A stretch of DNA of 64,000 nucleotides from Saururus chinensis. Its lineage: Eukaryota > Streptophyta > Magnoliopsida > Piperales > Saururaceae. The translations under genes were made by a program, and so were the position numbers. The notes beneath the pieces are model-generated. The model saw only the letters and a list, made by a program, of their open reading frames with translations. It made no database searches and was not told where the DNA came from. The stretch is taken from the NCBI GenBank assembly GCA_035235625.1, contig CP141149.1, positions 4,588,893 through 4,652,892 on the forward strand. Reading direction: 5' to 3'. Position 1 is the stretch's first letter. Each line of letters begins with the position of its first letter. Shown piece by piece: positions 35,771 to 46,440 of the stretch.

Positions 35771-36165
35771 GCAAGCCTAAAGTTCTCAATACCTTCGAAA
35801 GGAGACACGATGCATCACTTTTCACTTCTAAAAAAAAAAGCTAAGTGAACAAGTCTAATGTTCTCAATTTCCCTGGAAAGAAACATGATGAGACTTACAT
35901 CACTCTTCTCTTTAAAAAAAAAATCTAAGTAAGCAAGACAAAAGGTCTCAATCTCTTTGGAAAGAGACAAGAAAAAACTTGCATTACTTTCACTTTTTAA
36001 ATAAAAAAATCTAAGTGAGCAAGCCTAAGGTTCTCAATCTCCTCATAAAGATACATGATGAGATTTGCATCACTCTTTATATTTCAAGAAAAAAATCAAA
36101 GTAAGCAAGCCTAAGGTTTAAATCCCCTTGAAAAGAAACATGATGAGACTTTCATCACTTTTTAT
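35771..36165 (+). repeat. ~84 bp tandem array in the Tat 3' region, right part
   Basis: Five further units of the same array follow the CACTA element. The first begins GCAAGCCTAAAGTTCTCAAT, exactly where the unit cut at 28,270 left off after AAGTGA. Confidence 0.9.
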
Positions 36166-37131
36166 TAAAATAAGATTTCATAGCCTTATTTCTTTCTATA
36201 AAGGTGGTAAAATTAAATTTTAAGTCATTTGGAGATGTCCATAAATTACAAGTTTACAAGAGGAAAATGTTGTACTTGATAAAATGCTAAAATAGTCTCG
36301 AACGTGCAAATTGGAAACACATAATTAACATATGCTTTGATTTAAGCATGAGCTTTAAATTAATGAATGTAACAAAAAAAAAGAGGGCAGCTCGAGCTTC
36401 TCTGAGTCAAGCTGAACTGAAGCCAAGCTCAAGCCAAGGAACAACAAAAAAACAAGGGGGCAGCTCTAGCTTTGCTGAGCCAAGCTGAACTGAAGCCAAG
36501 CTCAGCCAGGCTTAAGTCAAGCCAAAAAAAGAGAGTCACATGTGTTGATTGCCATGACTAAATCATGGCTGTTGATGAAAACTCCCAAATACACTAACTT
36601 CCCATCCTACTCTTTGCCCATCCAATTCCCATTCCCCCATCTCCTCTTCCTCTCAGTTTGCCACAAGCCGGCCACCACCTCCATTTACCTCGACTTGTGC
36701 TACTAGATCTTCTCCCTTTTGCAATGACTCCACCACTCTCCCTCTCATTGGCCCATCACTGCCAGCTCATGGACGCGTTGCCGCCACTAGGGCTTCACCT
36801 TGCACCACCAGCCACCACCACCTTTCACTATCCATTCACTTGCCTCACTGACTGCTCACACAGCCACACCACCTCCCCCTCCATCCCCCTCTTCTTCACC
36901 AAGCTGACACCTATCTTTTCTCTTCCCTCCCGATCTCCTTCTACTGCTCTCTCTCTTCCTTGTCATCTCACCCTCACTTTTTCTCACCGCCGACAACCCT
37001 CCCTCTCACCTTCTCTTCCACCACTGATGGTGCTCCGCCTTCATCCACCATTGACCGGTGTCTCGTCTCTCACCCCTTCTCCCTTTTCTTCACCAACAAC
37101 CACTGTCAACGCCCAACTCTCTCGTCTCCCA

Positions 37132-37182
<51 letters not shown>

Positions 37183-37860
37183 TGTTCACATTTGTCTTCC
37201 GCAGCCATCACTGCTACTGTAGACACTTCCTTTCCTCCAGCCAAACCGCCGCCTTTTTCTCCGCTCTTCCCTTCTCCTCGCCCCCACCTCACTTGCCCCA
37301 TTGACTCCCATTTTCTCTCTCTTCCTCACCATCTCGTACTACCCCATGTCACTTCTGACCTTTGACTTGACTATTATCCCCACTCCGCACCCTGAAATTT
37401 TTTCAAAAATAGACCCAACAAATGTTGGAAATACAAAAATATGTAAGGAATTTCAGTTTTGCAAAATTAGACTTATGCACATGCGAAACCTCCACACGTA
37501 TGGTGTGAAATGACATATATGCCCTTTCTCTTAGTAAACTCCCTTCCTCTCGATGCAATCAATTCTAGTCCCCTCTCACCGGAGATCACCAGATTGCATC
37601 GCCAACCAGATTCGCCTCTCCCTGGCCCCCTCTCTACCTCTGCATACTCATAGTCCCACTATGCCGCTGCTCTAACTGTCCTCTCCCGGCCTACTGATAA
37701 AGGAATGTACACCTCCTCCAGGCGATCCTCCTCTCTCATCCCCCTTCTCTCCCACTCCTTTGTCCTACTTCTACCCACACTCACAATCTCGTCCTTGGGT
37801 GGATTTTCATTGCCTTTGCACTCTTGGTGCAGCTTTCATCCATCGGCCCTTTGAAGCTTG
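36166..37860. other. Pyrimidine-rich non-coding stretch right of the Tat 3' repeats
   Basis: This begins with the end of the Tat 3' region. It has a ~70 bp imperfect duplication (36,369-36,520, GAGGGCAGCTCGAGC and GGGGGCAGCTCTAGC units) and a purine tract ending at about 36,535 that could be a polypurine tract, but no LTR is recognised after it. From 36,600 to 37,830 the plus strand is rich in C and T and could be an old leader or LTR. A frame of 235 codons (36,658-37,365) is low-complexity Pro/Ser/Leu spanning a CT tract. At 37,882 GAG/GTAAGAT resembles a splice donor. No gene is supported. Confidence 0.4.
37135..37181 (+). repeat. (CT)n microsatellite
   Basis: About 46 bp of uninterrupted TC dinucleotides within the pyrimidine-rich stretch. 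Confidence 0.95.
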
Positions 37861-40800
37861 GGCTTCATAATCGATTGGCGAGGTAAGATCCCTGATCCCT
37901 TTTTGCATAACAAAATAAATATTAAGGTAGTTTCAATGATTTTTGGCTTAGAATGCATGCTATAATTTGCTTTGCTTGTCAAGTTTCCTCTTTTAGATGT
38001 CTGATTGCTTCCACTTAGGAGTCTATCCACGAATTATTTATGATATTGCTTGAATGTTTGTACTAGCTGCAATTTCACAGCAAATATTTGAATTTTTCTA
38101 ACTGAAAACTATAAGTTGCTCAATGTAAGGGCGAAAGTGTGAACTATATGTTAAGATTAATTGGCATGCTCCAATTTTTGTATTAATTGTTCAATTTGCC
38201 TTTTTGTATGCCCAAATTATTCATTTTTTTATCATTGTTTTGAAAGAAAATTTCTTCTCTCGGTTAGTGATTGTGGTCAAAATATCTATTATGGGCCCAG
38301 ATATACTTTATTGTGAATGCCTATTAGCACATGAAACCTTTGTCTTGTATGGGTTAAAGTGAATGTGGTCATAATATCTATTAGCTGAGGATATTATGGC
38401 GGACTGTGGATTGCATTTGTTGGTGATGTTTGGTTTATTTGATCTGCTTTCTTGATTTTTTCCCGACTGCCTGAGCTCAGGAAAAGTGATATGAAAGAGG
38501 TTGAACATCTAATATGCGATGAATATGAATCCAATGTTTCATCAATTATGCTTTTGGCAACTGACCCTCCATTATATCCTCTTTCATGAGTTTTGCATTT
38601 TCTTCAATGTAATATGTCACTATATGTGCAGTTTTCCAGCGTATTACTCGTATGTAGATGCTTCAATTGAAGGTCCTCATTGCACCTCTTAAGGGATTCA
38701 ACCCTGTCATTAAGCTCTTGTGTTTTTATGGAAAGTTGATCTTTTGTGAACCCTAGGTTCAACATCTTAAGCCAATGACCAATAAAAAAGAATTTCTTTA
38801 ATTAAAATCTCTTGTTGATGACCAATAGAAATAGATGAAGGCCACCATTTCTCACTTTGTTAAAAATTTAAAACCGCTGGGTGATAACAGATAGAAATTG
38901 CTAATGACCATTTCTCACTTTCAGTGTGTATACTTTATGTTACATTACCGGAGTTGGGAGGAAACAAAAACTTATAGCTTCAGCATAGTAGATAGACTGA
39001 GTGACCATTGAGATGTCAGTAATATACCCCAACATGAGAGAATTTTGCATCTATTAAACATTGTAACAAACATAAGATGAACCATCTATTCAAATCATGC
39101 AGGGATCTTCGACTAATTCGAATCATTTGTAGCTTCATTTGACAGTAACTAGTGACACTGGTTCTAATATTTATAGCTTCATTTTGTCTGCTTTGCAATT
39201 ATATATATGTCCCATAATTCAGTGGAGGTGACATGGAAGTGTTCTAGTCAAATTGATTTCAAAAGCCAATTGTCTACACCAATGGAAAAGCACTTCTTCC
39301 CATAATTCTGCTTTTAATTATATAAACCTGTATAGAATTGTACTTTGTGTGACCTACATATATTTTTTCTAGGAGTTCATGTGATGTAATTTGTCTTCCT
39401 TTTGTGTTCTATGAATTATATAAACCTGTATAGAATTGCATACAGTTCCTGCTCAAATACATCCATTTACTTTTTTCTACATGATTTTCTCTATGTTCTG
39501 TGAAATAGATACTTTGTTATATGCTTGTCCATAAACATTTACTTTGCTTGCTGTGCAATTCTTTTTATTTTCTCAGGTTCTATTTTCTTGAGTTTTAATA
39601 TTTGTTTTGCTGGCTATGTTGGGTTGTGGTAGGAGTTCCTCTACACTCTGATTTTTTTAGTCTTTAGCACAATTGTTTCTTTTAGGTTCTCCTTTATAGC
39701 AAATCATCATGTATAATTTTCACTTCTGCATGATATCACTACTACCTTTTCAATTCTACTTTTTTGTATTGTAACTCTATTCATGTAATGATTCCATAAT
39801 ATTTATTTACAATCATTGATTATAATTTGCAATAAGTGTTTATAGTTACCAAGTAGTTCATATTATGGTTTAGTTCATTATCTTGTTGGACTCAATGCTT
39901 AATATATGTGTTGATGATTATCTCTTTGCTAAGGACTTCAAATGAGCCTTTGGTGGTTTTAATTTAAGTGAAAGAGAAAATATTTCATAAATAGTGGATT
40001 TGGAGGGAGGCTATTTACTAATATTCTATGTGACAATAGGGAGAATTTCGTCCAACTGCTTCATCTCCCAGCATGTTTTTTGCATCAATTTTTGAATTTT
40101 TTCTTCAATTTTTTTGTGATAGGGAATAGATATATGTATTCATGTATAGAAAAAAATCTTTAGCTCTATATGGGTTGGTCACAAAAGTTGTTTTTTCTAT
40201 TTGAGTGGGGCATATATCTTAATAAATGACAGAGAATAAACTGCACCATTTTATGAGCTTCTCATTAGTTTTTATTTTATGATAACCAATTCTTCTCATT
40301 TTCTTTTGACACACACATAATTTCAGGGCACTCGCTTTGGAACTTCTCATGGGTAATTCCAGGAAGGAATCCACTAGTTATTCTAGGTGGAACAACAAAA
40401 ACTCATGCTGGCCATTTTTCCACAGCCCTACTAGTAACATCATTTGGATTATTTACTTCCGGCAATGGGGTTATGCAATGTGTAATTCTGCTAATTTTTC
40501 TTTGGTTCTGTTTTCTTGAGTTCACAATTTGAATTGTGTTCACAATTCTAAGCAAGTGAATGCACCTTAGAATTGTGTTATTAGCACCACATTACTATTG
40601 GGTGCCAAGAACTCAAGCAAGCAAACAACTTGCTTGAGTTGTACACTATTATGAAGTGAGTGCCCTCTTCTCTACATGTTAACACTACTTACTGATCGCA
40701 AGTTATTTATTGTGACAGCTAGCTACAGGAGAGCTCATGCAAAAAGTAGGATAGTTTTTTTTATCTGCTTGATTCTTTTAGGATTGTATTAGTAAAAAAT

Positions 40801-41795
40801 CAACAAGTTTTTTATAGCTTGCATAATAATGTTTTCATCCGTTCAAAACTTCCTTGACGTAAGTGCATGATTGAAAGGTGCTAGTTTAAGATTCTTGTAA
40901 ACAATACCTATCTTATTCTTGTGAACAAGATTGTTGATAGAAAGGAAGCCCTTGAATCTAGTCCCAACCATGCTTTGCCTTCTTCCAGAATCTCACAAGA
41001 TGCTGCTGTAGGCATTCTTGTACATATACATGCTAAGGACAGCTCCTCCTCTTTGCCGGGACCAAAGCTACATGTCTTAGTCTTCCAAATCTAAATTTGA
41101 TGGACAAGTTGGTTCTTTGGGATTCTTCATGCCACAAAAGACGTCAAATGCATGGGAGGAACTTAGAAGTTACAAGGAAATGAAAGATCTGCTTCTTTCC
41201 CATAGTGCTGCACAATTATTGGGATCATTTAAACAAAGAATTGAATAATTTATTGGGATAACCATTTCCTTCAGTAGACTCCTGGTTTTGTGGATATGCA
41301 ACTAAAATTAGGAATACAACTTGGGGCTATATGGTATGAGATATCTTGTAACAATATGTACATATGATAAACTTAGTGTCATTTACCACATTTGCTTGCT
41401 GAATATAATATTCTGTTTCTAAAGAAGTGTGCAATGAAAGAGCTTGAGTCATAAGGACCTGGGCACCATTGTTAACAACAGGAAAAAAAGAGAAAAAAGG
41501 TCTGTTATTCTTGCACTTGTTAATGATCTTTTTCATTTGCTATCAAGCACTTTTTAATTATCCTTTAATTTTAAATTATGCAATGTTGGTGGTCTCAAAT
41601 TCTCGATTTTAATTTTTCTTTTGCAAATGAATAAGGCTTATACTTATTCTATACAACAAATTCTCGATTTCTATTTTACTTTTGCAAAGAAATTAAGGTT
41701 TATGGTTATCTGTATACAATTTCCAAGGAGCTTTTGATTGCTCAACATTGTATCCTCAGACTTGGGAGTCATGCAAGACTGCTACATGTTCTAGG
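37861..41795. other. AT-rich non-coding stretch, no gene seen
   Basis: I read no convincing protein on either strand. Small features: a 25 bp exact repeat ending in CCTGTATAGAATTG at about 39,316 and 39,413; a hairpin cluster at 40,523-40,640; a ~65 bp imperfect tandem pair around TTTTGCAAA(T/G) at 41,596-41,710. TTTCAG at 40,321-40,326 resembles a splice acceptor, but what follows is not recognisable as an exon. Confidence 0.4.
40523..40640. repeat. Cluster of three perfect hairpins
   Basis: CACAATT/AATTGTG (40,523-40,538), CACAATTCTAAG/CTTAGAATTGTG (40,541-40,552 with 40,566-40,577) and AACTCAAGCAAG/CTTGCTTGAGTT (40,610-40,621 with 40,629-40,640). The second and third have perfect 12 bp arms with loops of 13 and 7 nt. 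This could be a MITE remnant or a folding RNA; nothing decides between them. Confidence 0.75.
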
Positions 41796-41799
41796 ATAT

Positions 41800-43430
41800 A
41801 GATGGAAAGTAATTAAATGATTATATATAGTTTGTTGGTAGGCTAAGTAAGAAAAATATAGCTTATTAGTTTAACTCATGATGTGATTTGACATCTAATG
41901 AGGAGGAGATGATTTGACCTAGTTTATATGGTTAGAACAAAGTTAACTGATATATCATAACTGTTGATTGGTAGATGGTATGAGGCTTTTATTTATTGAA
42001 GTACATTATGTGGTCATTAAATTTGAGCAAGATAGGCGTACAAGGTAGGTTTCAATGATGTGATTAGATATCTAGTGAGAAGGAGACCATATGACTTAGT
42101 TCATATGGGTAAAACAAAGTTAACTAATACAACCTAGTTATTGACTGGTAGATGGTAGGAGGACTAACTTTATTGAAGCACATTTTGTGGTTATTAGAAT
42201 TGAGGAAGATAGGTGTAGAAGGTAGGTTTCAATGGTGTGATCTGATATCTAGCGAGGAGGAGACCATATGACTTAGAACATATGATTAAAATAAAGTTAA
42301 CTGATACAGCCAAACTATTGACTAGTAGATAGTAGGAGGTTTTTTCGTTTTTGAAGTACATTGTGTGGTCATTAGATTTGGATAAAATGGGTTTACAAAG
42401 TAGGTTTGAATAATGTGATATGATATTTAGCAAGGAGGAGACAATATGATCTAGTATATAGTTTAAAACAAAGTTAACTAATATAGCTTAATTAGATAGT
42501 GACTGATAGATGGTAGGAGGCTTAAATTTATCGAAGCACATTTTGTGGTCATTAGAATTGAGGAATATAGGTGTAGAAGGTAGGTTTCAATGGTGTGATA
42601 TGATATCTAGTGAAGAGGAGACCATATGACTTAGAACATATGGTTAAAACAAAGTTAACTGATACAGCCAAACTATTGACTGGTAGATGGTAGGAGGTTT
42701 TTTATTTTTTGAAGTACATTGCGTGGTCATTATATTTGTGTAAGAAGGGTTTACAAGGTAGGTTTGAATGATGTGATATGATATTTAGCAAGGAGGAGAC
42801 AATATGACCTAGTATATAGGTTAAAACAAAGTTAACTGATACAACTTAACTGTTCACTAGTAGATGTTAGGAGGCTTTTATTTTTTGAAGTACATTGAGT
42901 GGTCATTAGATTTGTGCAAATTAGGTTTACATGTGGGTAGATAAATAGGAGTGTTAGTAAGTAATAATTTCAACATTATCTTGTGTGTTTGGTGCTTAGT
43001 GTGCATTCTTGTAATAAATTTTAATAGATGGAAAATAAGTAAATGAATATATATGTTTTGTTGATAGGCTAAGTAAGAAGAATATATGTAATTAGTTTTC
43101 CTCATATGTATGATGTGATATGATATCTTGTGAGGAAGAGACCATATAACCTAGTTTATATGGTTAAAACAATGATAACTTATAAGGGCTACGTAATGAC
43201 TGGTAGAAGTTAGGAGGCTTTCATTTGTCGAAGTACATTGTGTGGTCATTAGTTTTAAGCAAGATAGGTTTACAAGGTAGGTTTCAATGATAATCTGATA
43301 TCTAGCGAGGAAGAGACTATATGACCTAGTTCATATGGTTAAAACAAAGTTAACTGATATAGACTAACTATTGACTGGTGGATGGTAGGCGGCTTATATT
43401 TTTCAAATTACATTGTGCCTGATTAATTTT
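41800..43430 (+). repeat. Satellite-like array, ~178 bp unit, about eight units
   Basis: The landmark (A/G)TGTGAT.TGATATCTAG, followed by GAGGAGAC.ATATGAC and AAAACAAAGTTAACTGATA, recurs at 41,881, 42,058, 42,235, 42,413, 42,593, 42,771, 43,113 and about 43,281. Intervals are 177-180 bp apart from one double-length gap. A leader with GGTAGGCTAAGTAAGA precedes the array at about 41,840 and recurs at about 43,065, so a block of several units was itself duplicated. Confidence 0.88.
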
Positions 43431-43444
43431 ATTATTTATTTGAA

Positions 43445-43880
43445 GGATGCTAGAAAGAAAGGAATGAGTGAGGTTAATAATCAAATTAAAGAAAGTCAAC
43501 AGAAATAGTAGAAAAATTGATATCAAAAGCATTGATTGATATAGCTCAATTGATAACTGTTAGTACCTAACTGACATGACTCTCAAATACATTTAATCTT
43601 TATTTTTTGAAGCACTTATATGCTCGGTGTGAAGCATGTTGAGATGTATGAAAGGAGGGAATGAGTGGGGTTAAGAATCAAATTGAAGAAAGTTAACAGA
43701 AAGGGTGGGAAAATTGTTACCGAAAGCATTGACTGATATGGCTCAACTGATAACTATTGGTACCTAACTAACATAACTCTCAGGTACATTTAATGGTTTC
43801 CTATTTGATGGATCAATGGGCGTGTAAAGAATGTTCAGATGAGATAGAAGCACTTATATGGCGGGTAGTACCTAACTGAT
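43445..43880 (+). repeat. ~197 bp tandem repeat, two units plus a partial third
   Basis: GGAATGAGTG.GGTTAA.AATC and downstream GCATTGA.TGATAT.GCTCAA occur near 43,460 and 43,657. GAAGCACTTATATG and TACCTAACTGA recur near 43,847-43,880 as a shorter third piece. Confidence 0.8.
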
Positions 43881-44215
43881 GTATATAAAATGTTGCTAAT
43901 ATTTTTAAAAATGTCAAGTTTTATGCAAATGTTGCTAAAGGTTGCATCACTAAAAGTATTTTGCGACATTTGTGGTGACGTTTGTGTAAAATGTTGCAAT
44001 TATTATTAATAACAACATTTTATAAAACATCACTAAAAATATTAGAGATGTTTTTCGATAACAATTAGTGACATTTACAAACATTGCTATAAATATAAGG
44101 AAGTCATAAGAAGGAATTAGCAACATTTTAGAAACATCGCTAATAATTAGTAATATGCAATTGAAACACTATAAGCACCATTTTAAAAATGTCGTTAATT
44201 TCCCCGTTATTATAA
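43880..44215. repeat. Inverted-motif region resembling a CACTA subterminal region
   Basis: Both orientations of an AAAATGT(C/T)GCTAA motif occur repeatedly (near 43,888, 43,925, 43,995, 44,030, 44,125 and 44,195). The style matches the TAGCGAC repeats of the CACTA element at 28,271 but with a different core. No terminal CACTA could be assigned to it. Confidence 0.5.
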
Positions 44216-44389
44216 TTTTAAATAATTATTGATTGTATTCATTGTGACCAATTAATAGTATTATAAATAATGATAATTATATTTACTGTGTCTAGAAAAT
44301 AAACATTATCTAGTGTTGAATATATAAGCAAAATAATATAAATATTGATCATTCCATTGAACTGTCCATAAACTATTGTAACATAGAAG

Positions 44390-45165
44390 TTAGTGCTGAA
44401 AAATTGTAGCAATATGGGTAATAAGATATAGCAATATCAAATATATGTTGTAACATTATCGCTACTATATTGTATCGTTATTACTGCAACGTTAGAGCAA
44501 TATTGCTAATAAGATATAATATTATTACTACAATGATGTAACATTATCTCTAGTACATTATATCGTTATTTTTGTAATGTTATAGCAATATCGCTAATAA
44601 GACATAACATTATTGCTACAACAATTTAGCAGTATCTTTAGATCATTATATCATTATTGCTGCAACATTGTAGGAATATTGTTAATAAGATATATCATTA
44701 TTGCTGCAACGATGTAGCATTATTGCTATAACATTGTATCATTATTGCTGCAACGTTGTAACAATATCGCTAATAAGATATATCATTATTGCTACAACAA
44801 TGTAGCATTACTATTACAACATTGTATCATTTTTGTTGCAACATTAAAGCAATATCACTAATAAGGTATAACATTATTACTAAAATGTTGTTTCGTTATT
44901 GCTAAAAGATTGTAGCAATATCGATAATAAGGTATAACACAATTGCTATAACGTTATAGTAATATCACTAATATGTTGTGGTATTATCGCTACTATATTG
45001 TATAGTTATTACTGTAACATTGTATCAATATCACTAATAAGATATAGTATTATCGCTAAAATATTGTATCATTATTGCCATAACGTTATAGTAATATATA
45101 TCGCTAATAAGAGATTACATTATCGCTATAACGATGTAACATTGTCGCTATAATATTGTATATAG
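44390..45165 (+). repeat. 22 bp minisatellite in ~88 bp higher-order units
   Basis: A ~22 bp basic repeat, of the type GTAGCATTATCGCTACAACA, runs through the region. Four diverged versions form an ~88 bp unit marked by AGCAATATCGCTAATAAGAT, seen near 44,408, 44,490, 44,585, 44,670, 44,758, 44,848 and further. About nine units. TCGCTA is the most conserved part. Confidence 0.85.
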
Positions 45166-45850
45166 GGTGAGTCTAGCTAGAGATTGTACGTAGGGGTTGA
45201 CAAATACACACTTTTAACTGGACAAAAACTAAATATTTATGAAGTAATGAGAAAAATCAAGGGGAGCCCATTCAATTTTGTCTCTATGTTTTTTTCACCT
45301 ACAATGTAGAAGGACTATAAGGGGCAACAAGATGTAATCTCTAAAAAAATGTGGAATTCATGAGAAAACCTAATAATATAGAGAAAATATTTATTAAAAT
45401 GAACAAAATCTCTCCATTAAAGTATTAATCATTTGTGAGCTAATTTATGATTTTCTACTTCTCACAAGGAATAAGGGAAGCCAAAAACCAATCATGTCAA
45501 ACAAAAGCTTTCAAGCAAAAACTCATAAGTTGCAAAAAAAAGAGCAGTCCCTGAATTGTCTTCCTCAACAGCAAAAAAGTGCCACCGAATCGTATCTATG
45601 ATAGCAGTAGCCCTCGCAGTCACTGAATCGTCATCCTCAACAAAAGCAGATTTATGCAGCCGGTAGGAGCATTTCTGAATCTGAGGGCATCGTCCCTCCT
45701 CTCCTCATTTCGTCTATTCTCTATCTCCCTTTCTCCCTGGTTGTGCTTCTCCTAGCTGTGAGAGGCGGGAAAAGAAGGGTGAGAGGCGGAGAGGCGGTTG
45801 ATTAGGAGGGAGGAGGTTGATATCATAAAACAATTGAAAAGTTAATTGAA
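45166..45850. other. Non-coding stretch
   Basis: No protein is recognised. A ~60 bp imperfect direct repeat around TGAATTGTC/TGAATCGTC and TCCTCAACA lies at 45,545-45,650. It is followed by GC-richer sequence containing GAGAGGCGG repeats near 45,760-45,800. Confidence 0.4.
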
Positions 45851-46440
45851 GACTAACCATTAGTCCAAGTTCTACAGCTAGATTAATTCTATCCTCATTG
45901 TAATCTATGTTCGAGGATGCTTGCCCAAACTCCTCTTCATCAAGCAGCTCCATATATTAGATGAATGAGGACAATCTGGTATATATCATGGCCGTTAAAT
46001 TATAAAATTGTCTTAGACAAAATATACTTTTAGGTTTATCCCTGCATACCTGGGTTCCATGAGTAGGGCCTCCTCAAAGGAAGAGTCACTGGATAATAAC
46101 TATAATAGTTCTGAATGGAAGAAACATATATACTCAATTAAGAGTGAAAGCGAGAACAAAAATAAGAACATGATTGTAGCACAACAAGTCCCATATTCCT
46201 ACCCAGGGCTCCACATATTCTTTTTCCATTGCTTGAGTTTCATATGTAAAAGACCCATCTAATAAAAAACAACAAAAGTTTTCAAACACGTACCTATAGA
46301 TGCCAGAAAACTTTAAGAGCTGAGCACAGTATGTAACAGGAATCCTAATTGTACAAATAATAAAAACTCTTACAGACTTATAATCCACATGATGCCCAAG
46401 CTTTGTAAGGTAAAGTTCTTTAACTAACATATTTTTTTTT
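45850..46440 (-). pseudogene. Partial, degenerate gene resembling RNA polymerase III subunit RPC4
   Basis: On the minus strand three exon-like pieces with plausible splice sites read in order. The first ends KEYVEPW (about 46,205). The second, NYYSYYPVTLPLRRPYSWNP (about 46,115-46,055), lies between CATTCAG and CAG/GTATGC. The third, LLDEEEFGQASSNIDYNED ending in ELGLM (about 45,950-45,865), precedes GTTAGT. This order and wording fit the plant RPC4 family (EPWDYYxxYPVTLPLRRPYSGNPELLDEEEFGEAS). RPC4 is a subunit of the nuclear polymerase that makes tRNA and 5S RNA. The more upstream pieces (LYLTKLGHHVDYKSV, IPVTYCAQLLKFSGIY) and a possible exon near 47,160-47,215 are not recognised. The C-terminal half of the protein is absent, so this is a truncated relic. 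Family from memory, moderate confidence. Confidence 0.5.

Larger units (their letters stand above)
1..36165 (+). mobile_element. Outer Ty3/gypsy element, Tat lineage (fossil, nested host of later insertions)
   Basis: The matrix of the left half of the window is one decayed Tat-lineage LTR retrotransposon. Its parts appear in family order on the plus strand: gag, protease, reverse transcriptase, RNase H, a second archaeal-type RNase H and integrase. These are followed by an antisense extra coding region and a tandem-repeat 3' region. The second RNase H and the wording of the integrase core are typical of Tat. The left end lies outside the window and no 3' LTR is recognised. Two solo LTRs, a host gene fragment, a chromovirus and a CACTA transposon sit inside it, and for two of these the host sequence reads straight across the insertion site. 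The element is thoroughly broken, with well over twenty breaks, so it is the oldest layer here. Lineage is from domain order and motif memory, not a database search. Confidence 0.85.

Noticed and set aside
36658-37365. 235-codon Pro/Ser/Leu-rich plus-strand frame
   Set aside because: Pyrimidine-rich sequence including a (CT)n microsatellite explains the frame. No domain, and no ATG at its start.
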